Shown: positions 7,772 to 16,879, counted from the first letter of the stretch. The stretch is 64,000 nt of DNA from Polaribacter sp. KT25b (GCF_900105145.1 NZ_LT629752.1:992001-1056000); one strand, 5' to 3'. The notes: generated by a model from the sequence alone, not told the origin. Numbers and translations: made by a program.

Positions 7772-8980
7772 ATGAAGAATTTATATAAATTATTTTACAA
7801 AGGAATAATCTCATTTAAGAATACTTTTAAAACAGAATGGAATTCAATTAAATCAGACAAAGCTGTTGTAAGTACTTTTTTATCTGTAACACTTATTATT
7901 TTGGTTGTGTATACGTATATATATTCAAATCAAATAATTAAAGAAGTTCCCGTAGCAATTGTAAATCAAGATGGCACAAGAATGAGTAGAGATTATATTG
8001 CCATGTTAAATGCTACTCAAGGAACAAAAACAATATCTTCATTTACAGATTTGGAAGCAGCCAAAGTTGCGTATTACTCTAGAAAAGTACAAGGAGTAAT
8101 TTTGGTTCCAAAGTATTTTGAAAAGAATATAAGGAGTGGTAAACAAACTACAATTACCACCTTTTCTGATGCCGCTAATATGTTGTTTTATAAACGGGTT
8201 TTGGGTGATGTTTCTACCGTTAACGGATATTTTAGTGCTGGAATATCAATAAAAAAAGAAATGGCAAAAGGTGTTTCTTTTGATAAAGCTCAGAAAGATT
8301 ATACACCTATAAAAGCAATATCTACCAGTTTATTTAATACAAGTTCTGGTTATGCAACTTATCTAATACCAATGTTAACAGCATTAATTATTCAATTAGT
8401 ACTATTAATGGGCATTGGTCTATTAAGTGGTTCTAGACGAGAAACAGTATCTACGCATATCAAATTTCCAAGATTATTACATAAAGGAGGTGTTTTATCA
8501 GTTTTATTAGCAAAAGCTTGTTTGTATACTTTAATTTATATGGTTATTATTCCAATTCAAATTGGAATTGTTTATACCATTTTCGGAATTCCGGTGCGTT
8601 CTTCATTGTTTACAATTTATGTATTTATAATACCATATATATTTTCTGTAGTATTTTTAGGAATTTCTATCAGTTCATTTTTTAAAAGAAGAGAAGATTC
8701 TATAGTGTTTTTAGTATTGCTTTCTATTCCGTCTTTAATGTTAAGCGGGTTATCTTTTCCGGAGGAAGGGTTTTCTGAGTTTTATAAATATGTTTCAGAA
8801 ATAATTCCATCAACATCTGGTATGAATGGCTTTGTGAAATTAACACAAATGGAAGCTTCGTTTTTAGATGTATTAAAAGAATGGAATCATTTATGGTTTT
8901 TAACTGGAATTTATTTTGTGATTGCTGCCATTTCTTTAAAAATAAGAGCAAGAAAAGAGGTGGTTTTAAAAAATGTATAG
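7772..8980 (+). CDS. ABC-2 type transporter permease (second copy)
   Basis: A 402-aa paralogue of the preceding gene with the same layout: an N-terminal helix near residues 30-50 (TLIILVVYTYIYS), an extracytoplasmic domain starting EVPVAIVNQDGT, and C-terminal helices from about residue 190. Two half-permeases presumably form a heterodimer. It is last in the tetR operon; no terminator is obvious in the 170 nt before the DUF368 gene. Together with TolC and HlyD partners the system probably exports a toxic small molecule or lipid-like compound; that is inference. Confidence 0.9.
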   Translation: MKNLYKLFYKGIISFKNTFKTEWNSIKSDKAVVSTFLSVTLIILVVYTYIYSNQIIKEVPVAIVNQDGTRMSRDYIAMLNATQGTKTISSFTDLEAAKVAYYSRKVQGVILVPKYFEKNIRSGKQTTITTFSDAANMLFYKRVLGDVSTVNGYFSAGISIKKEMAKGVSFDKAQKDYTPIKAISTSLFNTSSGYATYLIPMLTALIIQLVLLMGIGLLSGSRRETVSTHIKFPRLLHKGGVLSVLLAKACLYTLIYMVIIPIQIGIVYTIFGIPVRSSLFTIYVFIIPYIFSVVFLGISISSFFKRREDSIVFLVLLSIPSLMLSGLSFPEEGFSEFYKYVSEIIPSTSGMNGFVKLTQMEASFLDVLKEWNHLWFLTGIYFVIAAISLKIRARKEVVLKNV

Positions 8981-9119
8981 AAATATTCTTAAAAAATTAT
9001 CATTAAAAAAGAGAATAATTTCAATCAGAATTTATTCTAGAAAATCATTATAATCAGAAAATAAGTTTAGAAACAAATCAAATTAAAATTCCTTTTCTTA
9101 ATATTTCTTAAATTTCTAG

Positions 9120-9127
9120 TATCTTCG
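9120..9127 (+). promoter_or_regulatory. Probable -7 box before the DUF368 pair
   Basis: TATCTTCG differs from TAnnTTTG at one base and lies 23 nt before the ATG at 9151. It is the only promoter-like element in the gap after the efflux operon, so the DUF368-aroE genes probably have their own promoter. Confidence 0.4.
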
Positions 9128-9150
9128 TTTTTCTAAAAAAAATACTTACA

Positions 9151-10074
9151 ATGAGTAGAAAAATTAAAGACTATGTAGTTATTGGTTTAAAAGGTATGGC
9201 TATGGGAGCTGCAGATGTAGTACCTGGAGTTTCTGGGGGAACTATAGCATTTATTTCTGGTATCTATGAAGAATTATTAGGTTCTATTAGTAATGTAAAT
9301 CTAGATTTGTTTAAAACTCTAAAAAAGGATGGTTTTAAAGTTGCTTGGAAACAATTAAATGGTAATTTTTTATTATCCCTTTTTGTTGGTATTTTTATTA
9401 GTATTATTTCTCTAGCAAAAGCTATAAAATATTTGTTAGAAAACGAACCTATTTTATTGTGGTCTTTCTTTTTTGGTTTAGTGTTAGCTAGTATTATTTA
9501 TATAGCTAAACAAATTTCTAACTGGAATGTTATTTCCTTTATAGTTTTAATTTTAGGTGCTTTTTTAGCATATTATATAACAACTTTAAATCCGTTAGTA
9601 ACAGAGAATTCTTCTTTATTATTTATGTTTTTTGCGGGTGCAATTGCAATTTGTGCAATGATTTTACCAGGAATTTCTGGAGCATTTATTTTAGTTTTAT
9701 TAGGTGCATATAAACCTATTTTAACAGCAGTAAATGATAGAGATTTAAAAACGGTGGCTGCAGTTGGTTTAGGTGCAATTGTAGGTTTGTTAACTTTTTC
9801 TAAAATTTTAAAATGGTTATTTGCTCATTATAAAAATTACACTTTAGCTGCTTTAACAGGTTTTATAATTGGTTCATTAAATAAAATTTGGCCTTGGAAA
9901 GAAACTTTAACCTGGCGCATAAATTCTCATGGAGTTGAGGTTCCATTTAATCAACAAAGTGTTTCTCCTTTTTCTTTTGATGGAGATGCACAATTATTAT
10001 TCTCAATTGTTTTGGCGGTCGTTGGTTTTTCTTTAATTTTAATAATGGAAAAATTAGCAGTTAATAAACAATAA
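9151..10074 (+). CDS. DUF368 membrane protein, PopT-like undecaprenyl-phosphate translocase candidate (copy 1)
   Basis: A 307-aa polytopic inner-membrane protein with about eight hydrophobic segments. It carries the family's two pseudo-symmetric glycine motifs, PGVSGGT near residue 26 and LPGISGAF near residue 174. Members of DUF368 (PopT) were reported to recycle undecaprenyl phosphate across the membrane in other bacteria, serving peptidoglycan and other envelope carriers; this is family knowledge, not shown here. A second DUF368 gene begins directly after its stop codon. The gene pair leads into aroE with overlap, forming an operon. Confidence 0.9.
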   Translation: MSRKIKDYVVIGLKGMAMGAADVVPGVSGGTIAFISGIYEELLGSISNVNLDLFKTLKKDGFKVAWKQLNGNFLLSLFVGIFISIISLAKAIKYLLENEPILLWSFFFGLVLASIIYIAKQISNWNVISFIVLILGAFLAYYITTLNPLVTENSSLLFMFFAGAIAICAMILPGISGAFILVLLGAYKPILTAVNDRDLKTVAAVGLGAIVGLLTFSKILKWLFAHYKNYTLAALTGFIIGSLNKIWPWKETLTWRINSHGVEVPFNQQSVSPFSFDGDAQLLFSIVLAVVGFSLILIMEKLAVNKQ

Positions 10075-11082
10075 ATGCAAAAAGAGAGAACCTTTAAACA
10101 AAAATTAAATCTTTTCTTAAAAGGTTTATTAATGGGTGTTGCAAATAAAGTTCCTGGAGTTTCTGGAGGAACTGTTTCTTTTGTTTTAGGTTTTTATGAA
10201 GAGTTAATTTTCTCTTTTAAAAGAGTAAATATAATTGCCCTAAAATTTCTCTTAAATGCTAGGTTTAAAAGTTTTATTCAATATACAAATGCTCAATTTG
10301 TATCCTTAATAATGTTTGGAAGTGTTTTTAGTTATTTTAGTGCTTCCTTAATTTTAGATTATCTTTTAGAGCATTATGAGCTGTATGTTTGGAGCTGGTT
10401 TTTTGGGATGATAATTGGTTCTATTTATTACATTGGTAAAGATTATGGGCAGTGGACTAGAAAAAATTTTATATTTCTAGTTTTAGGTGTAACACTAGGT
10501 TTAGGAATTAGCTTTTTAACACCAGCAAAAGAAAATGATAACCTTTGGTTTGTATTTGTTTGCGGTATTATTGGTGTTTCTGGTATGACGCTTCCAGGTC
10601 TTTCTGGTTCTTTTATTTTAATTTTATTAGGTAATTACGTGTTGCTTTTAGTAGATTCTGTAAATGTTTTATTACATGTTTTTACTAGTATTCTTTCTGG
10701 TGATTTTAAGGTATTAACAGATCCTGTAAAAATAAGATATTTAAAAATTATAGCTGTTTTTACTAGTGGTTCTGCTTTTGGATTAATTTCTATATCGCAT
10801 GTTTTAGGGTACGTTTTAAAACGTTGGAATAAAATTGTAAATGCAATTATTATCGGTTTTATAACTGGTTCTTTAGGTATTGTGTGGCCGTGGAAAGATA
10901 AAATATACGCAACAAATAATGGTGCCTTTTTGTTTGATCAAGAAGGAAATAAAGTTATTGAAAATTACCAAAGATATATTCCAGAAATGTATAGCATAGA
11001 TACACTTATTGCTATCTTTTTTATCTTTTTTGGTGTTGGTTTAATATTGGCAATAGATTATTATGAAAGAAGAAAACAGTAA
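10075..11082 (+). CDS. DUF368 membrane protein, PopT-like (copy 2)
   Basis: A 335-aa paralogue of the gene just upstream, starting on the next base after its stop. The same twin motifs are present: PGVSGGT near residue 28 and LPGLSGSF near residue 180. Sequence similarity is clear around the motifs and low elsewhere, so the duplication is old. About eight membrane segments are predicted from hydrophobic runs, with a charged C-terminus. Its last 20 nt overlap the aroE start. Having two copies in tandem suggests either a heteromeric transporter or divided substrate roles; neither is shown by the sequence. Confidence 0.9.
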   Translation: MQKERTFKQKLNLFLKGLLMGVANKVPGVSGGTVSFVLGFYEELIFSFKRVNIIALKFLLNARFKSFIQYTNAQFVSLIMFGSVFSYFSASLILDYLLEHYELYVWSWFFGMIIGSIYYIGKDYGQWTRKNFIFLVLGVTLGLGISFLTPAKENDNLWFVFVCGIIGVSGMTLPGLSGSFILILLGNYVLLLVDSVNVLLHVFTSILSGDFKVLTDPVKIRYLKIIAVFTSGSAFGLISISHVLGYVLKRWNKIVNAIIIGFITGSLGIVWPWKDKIYATNNGAFLFDQEGNKVIENYQRYIPEMYSIDTLIAIFFIFFGVGLILAIDYYERRKQ

Positions 11083-11815
11083 GATTTTTGGTTTATTAGG
11101 AAAAAATATTTCATATTCTTTTTCTAGAGGATATTTTACAGAAAAGTTTGAAAAATTAAATATCACAAATTATAAATATGTAAATTTTGATATTCAGCAA
11201 ATAAAAGATTTCTCATCTATTATTGATAATAAAAAAAGCTTAGGAGGTATTAATGTAACAATTCCTTATAAAGAAGAAGTAATTCCGTTTTTAGATAAAT
11301 TAGATGAAACTGCAAAAAATATTGGCGCCGTGAATACGATAAAATTTACCAAAAGAGGAAATTTAAAAGGATATAATTCTGATGTTGTTGGTTTTGAAAA
11401 CTCTATAAAACCATTACTTAAAAAACATCATAAAAGAGCATTAATTTTAGGCACTGGTGGCGCATCTAAAGCAATTGCTTATGCTTTAAAGAAGAACAAT
11501 ATTAAGTTTAAATTTGTTTCTAGAAATCCTGAAGGAAAAAAAGAAATTTCTTATGATAGTTTAACCGAAGAAACTCTTAAAAAATATACAGTTATTATTA
11601 ATTGTACACCTTTAGGGACTTTTCCAGCAATAGAAAAATGTCCTAATATTCCGTATCAATTTATATCAGAAAAGCATTTATTATTCGATTTAATTTATAA
11701 TCCAGAAGTATCTACTTTTTTATCCAAAGGAAAAGAAAAAGGAGCAACAATTAAAAACGGATTTGAAATGTTACAATTACAAGCAGAAGAATCTTGGAGA
11801 ATTTGGAATGAATAA
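11063..11815 (+). CDS. aroE: Shikimate 5-dehydrogenase
   Basis: NADPH-dependent reduction of 3-dehydroshikimate to shikimate in aromatic amino acid synthesis. Visible motifs are the substrate loop NVTIPYK with the catalytic Lys, GAVNTI, GYNSDVVGF (family GxNTD), the nucleotide-binding loop LGTGGASKA near residue 130, and the C-terminal GFEMLQLQA. The N-terminal shikimate-binding motif is SYSFSRGYF, where the usual family form is SxSPxxHN; this variant appears to be a Bacteroidota form. The length of 250 aa is slightly short. The ATG overlaps the DUF368 gene by 20 nt, so translation is coupled. Confidence 0.95.
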   Translation: MKEENSKIFGLLGKNISYSFSRGYFTEKFEKLNITNYKYVNFDIQQIKDFSSIIDNKKSLGGINVTIPYKEEVIPFLDKLDETAKNIGAVNTIKFTKRGNLKGYNSDVVGFENSIKPLLKKHHKRALILGTGGASKAIAYALKKNNIKFKFVSRNPEGKKEISYDSLTEETLKKYTVIINCTPLGTFPAIEKCPNIPYQFISEKHLLFDLIYNPEVSTFLSKGKEKGATIKNGFEMLQLQAEESWRIWNE

Positions 11816-11839
11816 TTTATAAAACTTGCAGACTTAAAC

Positions 11840-11870
11840 TTGTAGATTTTGTAAGTTGTCTGTATCTTTA
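11840..11870 (+). promoter_or_regulatory. Probable promoter of the DUF349 gene
   Basis: TTG (11840-11842) is followed after 20 nt by TATCTTTA (11863-11870), one mismatch from TAnnTTTG. The start codon is at 11918, so the leader would be about 40 nt. Confidence 0.4.
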
Positions 11871-11917
11871 TACATTATGTAAATAGTATTTTTTAAACGA
11901 CCTTAAACATTGTATAT

Positions 11918-13807
11918 ATGTTAGATGAAAATGAAAAAAATGAGTTAGAAGCATCAGAAAAAGTAAATAAAATTATTTCTAAGCCTGAGCAGAAAGTAGG
12001 AGAAGTAAAAGCTATAAAAGTTGATGAAGCTAATGAGGCTGTAGATGAAATTGAAAAGTCTGTTGCAGAAAGTGCAGAAAATGATGACTCTAAAGAGGAT
12101 GAATCTCCTGTTGTAAATTATGATACTTTTTCATTAGAAGAGCTAGTTTTAAGTTTAAAAAAGACGTTAGCAGATAATCCGGTTCAAAAAATAAAATCGC
12201 AAGTAGAAGCTATTAAAAGTGCTTTTAATTTAAAATTTGGTAAAACTTTAGCTGAGAAAAAAGCTGCTTTTTTAGCAGAAGGAGGTAATTCTATCGATTT
12301 TCAGTTTTCAAGTCCTATAAAATCAGATTATAATCAGTTATTATCAGATTATAAAAAAGAAAGAGATGTTTTTTATAAAAATTTAGAAAATAAACTAAAT
12401 GATAATTTTGTAAAACGAGAGCAAGTTATAGAAAATCTTAAAAATTTAATTGAAGAAGCAGACACTTCTACAATGTATAAAAAGTTTAAAGAAATTCAAG
12501 ATACTTGGCGTAGTATTGGTGCTGTACCAAAATCTCATTATAATGATACTTGGAAAACGTATCATCATCATGTAGAGCGTTTTTACGATTTACTACATTT
12601 AAGTAATGATTTTAGAGATCTAGAATTTAAACATAATTTAGAAAAAAAATTAAAGATTATAGAAAAAGCAGAAGCTTTATCTCAAGAAAATGATATTAAT
12701 TTTGCTTTTAAAGAATTACAAGATTTACATAAACAATGGAAAGAAGATGTTGGGCCCGTAGCAAAAGAAATGCGCGAAGAGGTTTGGCAAAAATTTAGTG
12801 CAGCAACTAAAAATATTCATGATAAAAGACATGATTATTATAAGGAAATGCGTTCTAAATATGATGAAATTATAGAGAAAAAACAAGTTGCAATTAACGC
12901 AATTAACTCATATGATACATCTAAAAATAAATCTCATAACGATTGGCAAAAAAGCATTAATGAAATTGAAAAATTAAGACAAATCTATTTTGATGCTGGT
13001 AAATTACCATATTCTAAAAGTGAAGAAGTTTGGCAAAAATTTAAAAAAGCAACTAAGAAATTTAATGCTGCTAAAAATATTTTTTACAAACAGGAGAAAA
13101 ATGATCAGCAAGAAAATTTAGAAAAGAAAATTGCTTTAATTGAGTTTGCAGAATCTATTAAAGATAGCGAAGATTGGGAAATGGCAACAAATGCCATGAA
13201 AAAAGTACAATCTGATTGGAAAAAAATTGGCCACGTTCCTCGTAAATTTTCTGATGATATTTGGAAACGTTTTAAAGCTGCATGTAATCATTATTTTGAT
13301 AGATTTCATGAGCAAAAAAATGCTGTAAGTAAAGAAGAACAAGCAGTTGTAGATATTAAAAAAGAGTTTTTAGATACTTTAAAAACCACAGAAGTAACAA
13401 CTAAAGATGCTGTTTTAGAAGCTATTAATTCTTGGCGAGATTTAGGAAGATTGCCCAGAGAAATGCGTCATTTAGATGGTAAGTTTAATAAGCAAATTGA
13501 TAAAATGCTAGAAAGTTTATCTTTAGATAAAAATGAAGTTTCTATGTTAAAGTTTACCAATGTTGTAGATTCTTTTTTAGCAGCTAATGATGTTAGAAAA
13601 CTAGATTCTGAACATATATTCATCAGAAAAAAAATAGATGAAGTTTTTAAAGAAATTCAACAATTAGAGAATAATTTAGGCTTCTTTTCTAATGTAGATG
13701 ATAATAATCCTTTACTAGTTAATGTTAAAAATAGAGTAGAAGCTCATAAAGATGAACTAGCTATTTGGAACGAAAAACTAACCTACCTTAAAAGTTTAGA
13801 TTATTAA
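11918..13807 (+). CDS. DUF349-repeat coiled protein
   Basis: A 629-aa soluble protein. The first 70 or so residues are acidic and low-complexity; the rest is a series of about five DUF349 helical repeats, each with a W-K/R-x-I/V-G-x-V/L-P core (for example TWRSIGAVP, QWKEDVGPV, DWKKIGHVP, SWRDLGRLP). No enzyme motif is visible. DUF349 proteins are widespread in Bacteroidota and Actinobacteria with no settled role that I can name. It has its own probable promoter and ends at a strong bidirectional terminator facing the next, convergent gene. Confidence 0.9.
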   Translation: MLDENEKNELEASEKVNKIISKPEQKVGEVKAIKVDEANEAVDEIEKSVAESAENDDSKEDESPVVNYDTFSLEELVLSLKKTLADNPVQKIKSQVEAIKSAFNLKFGKTLAEKKAAFLAEGGNSIDFQFSSPIKSDYNQLLSDYKKERDVFYKNLENKLNDNFVKREQVIENLKNLIEEADTSTMYKKFKEIQDTWRSIGAVPKSHYNDTWKTYHHHVERFYDLLHLSNDFRDLEFKHNLEKKLKIIEKAEALSQENDINFAFKELQDLHKQWKEDVGPVAKEMREEVWQKFSAATKNIHDKRHDYYKEMRSKYDEIIEKKQVAINAINSYDTSKNKSHNDWQKSINEIEKLRQIYFDAGKLPYSKSEEVWQKFKKATKKFNAAKNIFYKQEKNDQQENLEKKIALIEFAESIKDSEDWEMATNAMKKVQSDWKKIGHVPRKFSDDIWKRFKAACNHYFDRFHEQKNAVSKEEQAVVDIKKEFLDTLKTTEVTTKDAVLEAINSWRDLGRLPREMRHLDGKFNKQIDKMLESLSLDKNEVSMLKFTNVVDSFLAANDVRKLDSEHIFIRKKIDEVFKEIQQLENNLGFFSNVDDNNPLLVNVKNRVEAHKDELAIWNEKLTYLKSLDY

Positions 13808-13830
13808 TTTACCTTAAATTAAGGCATAAA

Positions 13831-13862
13831 AAAACTCGAAGTTTAAACTTCGAGTTTTTTTA
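13831..13862. terminator. Bidirectional terminator
   Basis: A perfect palindrome, AAAACTCGAAGTTTAAACTTCGAGTTTT, occupies 13831-13858 (given as a motif of two 14-nt arms). It has A-runs before and T-runs after, so it can end both the DUF349 gene (+) and the convergent coiled-coil gene (-). Confidence 0.9.
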
Positions 13863-13875
13863 TGTTTAAAATAGA

Positions 13876-14649
13876 TTAAGCAAAAAGCTGATCAATTTTT
13901 TCTTTTTCTTCTTCAGCTAAAGCAGCATCAACTAAAATACGTCCACTGTGCTCATCAATAGTAATTTTCTTTCTGTTAGCAATTTCTAACTGTACTTGTG
14001 GTGGAATTGTAAAATAAGAACCTCCAGAAGCTCCACGCTCAATTGCCACAACAGCTAAACCATTTTTTACCTTAGTTCTAATTCTTTTATAAGCAGAAAG
14101 TAAATGATTATCTATAGAATCAGAAAATTCTACAGATTTTTCTGATAAAAGTTTTTCTTCTTTTTCAGTTTCTTTTAAAATAGCATTTAATTCAGATTTT
14201 TTATGACCTAAATGTTTTTCTTGCTTCGCCATTTTTTCTTTAGTAGCATCAATTACTTCATTTTTTTGTGCAATCTTAGCTCTGTACTCAGAAATTCTTT
14301 TTTCTGCTAATTGAATTTCTAAATCTTGATATTCAATTTCTTTAGATAATGAATCAAACTCTCTGTTATTTCTAACTTTCTTTTGTTGTTCATCATATTT
14401 TTTCATTAAACTTTTAGATTCGTCAATCGCTAACTTTTTGTTATTGATATCAGTTTCTAAATTAGCAAGATCTTTAGATAAATTAGAAATTCTAGTGTTT
14501 AATCCAGCAACTTCATCTTCTAAATCTTCAACTTCTAAAGGTAATTCTCCTCTAACGTTTCTAATTTCGTCAATTCTAGAGTCAATTAATTGTAAATCAT
14601 ACAATGCTCTTAATTTTTCTTCAACCGAAACTTCTTTCTTCTTTGCCAT
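13876..14649 (-). CDS. Coiled-coil hairpin protein with a degenerate C4 zinc-ribbon
   Basis: A 257-aa protein. Residues about 20-185 are a long heptad-rich coiled-coil hairpin, and the C-terminal 60 residues have the outline of the zf-RING_7/DUF164 (CT398-like) ribbon: GASGGSYFTIPPQ followed by HSGRILVD. In the usual family the ribbon has four Cys (CxxC ... CxxCGRIL); here none is present, so zinc binding appears lost while the fold signature (IPPQ, GRIL) remains. It is directly downstream of the Nif3-like gene (2-nt gap), a pairing common across bacteria. The role is unknown; binding to nucleic acid or a partner protein is a family-level guess. Confidence 0.88.
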   Translation of the reverse strand: MAKKKEVSVEEKLRALYDLQLIDSRIDEIRNVRGELPLEVEDLEDEVAGLNTRISNLSKDLANLETDINNKKLAIDESKSLMKKYDEQQKKVRNNREFDSLSKEIEYQDLEIQLAEKRISEYRAKIAQKNEVIDATKEKMAKQEKHLGHKKSELNAILKETEKEEKLLSEKSVEFSDSIDNHLLSAYKRIRTKVKNGLAVVAIERGASGGSYFTIPPQVQLEIANRKKITIDEHSGRILVDAALAEEEKEKIDQLFA

Positions 14650-14651
14650 GA

Positions 14652-15746
14652 TTATATATAATATATAGGATTTGTACTTTTTTCTGATAAAATGACTGCA
14701 AAATTACTAAATTTTTTCGTAAGATAATCTACTAAAAGGTTTTTTGTAAACTGTTCGCTTTCATAATGTCCAATATCTGCCAAAAGTATGCAATTTTCTG
14801 CAGTAAAAAACTCATGATACTTAAAATCTGCACTTACATAAGCATCTGCACCTGCCTTTTTAGCATTTGAAATTGCAAAACTTCCAGATCCGCCTAAAAC
14901 AGCCACTTTTTTAATTTTTTTGTTGATAAAATTAGAATGGCGAACACAATCTGTTTTCATCGTTTTCTTTAGATAGAATAAAAATTCTTTTTCATCCATT
15001 TCTAACGGCAATTCACCAATCATTCCCATTCCAATATTCTGATGTACATTTTCTGTAGTTACAATTTCGTACGCAACTTCTTCATAAGGATGATTTTCTT
15101 GTAATGCTTTTAAAATAGCTTTTTCATTTTTACTTTCATAAACTACAGATATTTTGGCTTCTTTTTCTGTATGAATTTTTCCTTTTTCACCAATTATAGG
15201 ATTCGAGCTTTCATTTCCTTTAAAAGTTCCATCACCTAAAACAGTAAAAGAACAATTATCATAATTACCAATATTACCTGCTCCAGCATCAAAAAGAGCA
15301 GTTTTTAAAGCATCTTCATTTTTTATTGGCACATAGGTAGTAAGTTTTTTAATAATCCCTTTTTTAGGGATTAAAATACGGGTATTTTGTAAACCTAAAA
15401 CTTCGCACATTTTTGCTGATACTCCGTTTTTAGAATTATCTAATGCAGTATGAGTTGCATAAATTGCAATATTATTTTTAATAGCTTTTAGCACGACTCT
15501 TTCTACATAATTATTGCCATTTAATTTTTTTAAACCACCAAAAATTATAGGATGAAAACTAACAATTAAATTACATTTTTTAGCAATAGCTTCATCTACA
15601 GTTTCTTCTAAAGTATCTAAAGTAACTAAAACACCAGTAACATTTGTACTGTAATTACCAACTAATAAACCAACATTATCAAAATCTTCTGCATAATTTA
15701 AAGGCGCTAATTTTTCAATATAATTAGTAATTTCTTTTATGATCAT
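14652..15746 (-). CDS. Nif3-like dinuclear metal centre protein
   Basis: A 364-aa protein of the Nif3/YqfO (GTP cyclohydrolase I type 2-like) family. Metal-ligand motifs are visible: SFHPIIF near residue 64, ATHTALD near 97, and the C-terminal GHYESE. The length indicates the long form with an inserted central domain (about residues 130-240). The family forms hexameric toroids with two metal ions per site; its physiological reaction is not settled. It is the first gene of a two-gene operon with the coiled-coil protein and divergent from lpxK. Confidence 0.93.
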   Translation of the reverse strand: MIIKEITNYIEKLAPLNYAEDFDNVGLLVGNYSTNVTGVLVTLDTLEETVDEAIAKKCNLIVSFHPIIFGGLKKLNGNNYVERVVLKAIKNNIAIYATHTALDNSKNGVSAKMCEVLGLQNTRILIPKKGIIKKLTTYVPIKNEDALKTALFDAGAGNIGNYDNCSFTVLGDGTFKGNESSNPIIGEKGKIHTEKEAKISVVYESKNEKAILKALQENHPYEEVAYEIVTTENVHQNIGMGMIGELPLEMDEKEFLFYLKKTMKTDCVRHSNFINKKIKKVAVLGGSGSFAISNAKKAGADAYVSADFKYHEFFTAENCILLADIGHYESEQFTKNLLVDYLTKKFSNFAVILSEKSTNPIYYI

Positions 15747-15765
15747 TTTAGAATGTATTAAAATT

Positions 15766-15793
15766 CAAAGTTAACAATTTTAATGTATTTTTA
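15766..15793. promoter_or_regulatory. Divergent -7 boxes between nif3-like and lpxK
   Basis: On the minus strand TAACTTTG (15773-15766) is an exact TAnnTTTG match 20 nt before the nif3-like start. On the plus strand TATTTTTA (15786-15793) is one mismatch away, 5 nt before the lpxK ATG at 15799. If both are used the two divergent promoters overlap and the lpxK message would be almost leaderless. Confidence 0.45.
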
Positions 15794-15798
15794 CCCAG

Positions 15799-16824
15799 AT
15801 GAAATTAGTTAGATTTTTATTATTTCCTTTTGCAATTTTATACGATTTGATAACAACAATTCGTAACATTTTTTTTGATGTTGGTATATTTAAATCAACT
15901 TCTTTTAAAATTCCTGTTATTGTTGTTGGCAATCTAAGTGTTGGCGGAACGGGAAAAACACCACAAATAGAGTATTTAATAAGACTTTTAAAAAATACTT
16001 ATAATGTTTCTGTATTAAGTAGAGGTTATAAACGTAAAACAAAAGGTTTTGTATTAGTAAATAAAAATCATTCTGCAAATGATGTTGGTGATGAACCTTT
16101 GCAGTATTTTAAAAAATATACTGCAATTAATGTTGCTGTAGATGAAAATAGGGTAGAGGGGATCAATAATTTAATTTCAAAAAAGTTACCAGAAGTTATT
16201 TTGTTAGATGATGCTTATCAACATAGAAAAGTAAAAGGAAGTTTTTATGTTTTATTAACTAAGTTTGATGATTTATTTACAGATGATTATTTATTGCCAA
16301 CAGGAAATTTAAGAGAAAGTAGGGCAGGAGCTAAAAGATGTGATATAATTGTGGTTACAAAATGCCCTTCTAATATAAATGATTCTCAAAAAGATGCAAT
16401 TAAATTAAAATTACAGAAGTACAATAAAGAAGTTTTTTTTACAACGATTTCTTATGCTGACAGAATTTCTGGAAGTGAAGAAATTAGTTTGAATACATTA
16501 AAAGATTTTGAAGTTTTATTAATTACCGGAATTGCAAATCCAAAGCCGTTATTAGAATTTTTAAGAACAAAAAACATCAATTTTATGCATTTAAAGTATG
16601 GAGATCATCATGAGTTTTCATCAAAAGAAATTGTAGAAATTAAGCAAAAATTTAATCGGATAAATTCTGATAAGAAATTAATCTTAACAACAGAAAAAGA
16701 TTATACGAGAATTTCTAATAAAATAAAAGCACTTTCTTTTTTAGAAATAGAAACTACTTTTATAGAAAATAAAAATAAATTTGATGCTCTAATAAAAGCT
16801 CATATACAACAAAACCGATGTTAA
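15799..16824 (+). CDS. lpxK: Tetraacyldisaccharide 4'-kinase (lipid A synthesis)
   Basis: Phosphorylates the 4' position of the lipid A disaccharide precursor at the inner membrane. An N-terminal hydrophobic segment (residues 5-20) is followed by the Walker A-type loop VGNLSVGGTGKTP (residues 43-55), the SRGYKR motif, DEPLQ, and LLDDAYQHR. The length of 341 aa is normal. It shows that the organism makes LPS-type lipid A and so is Gram-negative. It is a single gene; a terminator-like hairpin overlaps its 3' end. Confidence 0.96.
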   Translation: MKLVRFLLFPFAILYDLITTIRNIFFDVGIFKSTSFKIPVIVVGNLSVGGTGKTPQIEYLIRLLKNTYNVSVLSRGYKRKTKGFVLVNKNHSANDVGDEPLQYFKKYTAINVAVDENRVEGINNLISKKLPEVILLDDAYQHRKVKGSFYVLLTKFDDLFTDDYLLPTGNLRESRAGAKRCDIIVVTKCPSNINDSQKDAIKLKLQKYNKEVFFTTISYADRISGSEEISLNTLKDFEVLLITGIANPKPLLEFLRTKNINFMHLKYGDHHEFSSKEIVEIKQKFNRINSDKKLILTTEKDYTRISNKIKALSFLEIETTFIENKNKFDALIKAHIQQNRC

Positions 16825-16840
16825 AAACACCGGTTTATTT
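16812..16840 (+). terminator. Terminator overlapping the lpxK 3' end
   Basis: AAACCG...TGTT pairs with AACA...CGGTTT with one mismatch, and is followed by a T-rich run (TTTATTTTTG). The left arm lies inside the last codons of lpxK. Confidence 0.55.
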
Positions 16841-16850
16841 TTGATTTTTG

Positions 16851-16879
16851 TTAGAAGTAATCTTTTTCTGATTACCTAA
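16851..16879. repeat. Interrupted inverted repeat between lpxK and the thioredoxin gene
   Basis: TTAGaaGTAATC and GATTACCTAA flank a 7-nt T-rich loop; the arms are complementary except for two extra A's. No gene use is evident. It may be an operator or a second terminator stem. Confidence 0.3.

Noticed and set aside
16851..16879. Attachment site or insertion-sequence end
   Set aside because: A single interrupted dyad without direct repeats or a transposase or integrase gene in the window.
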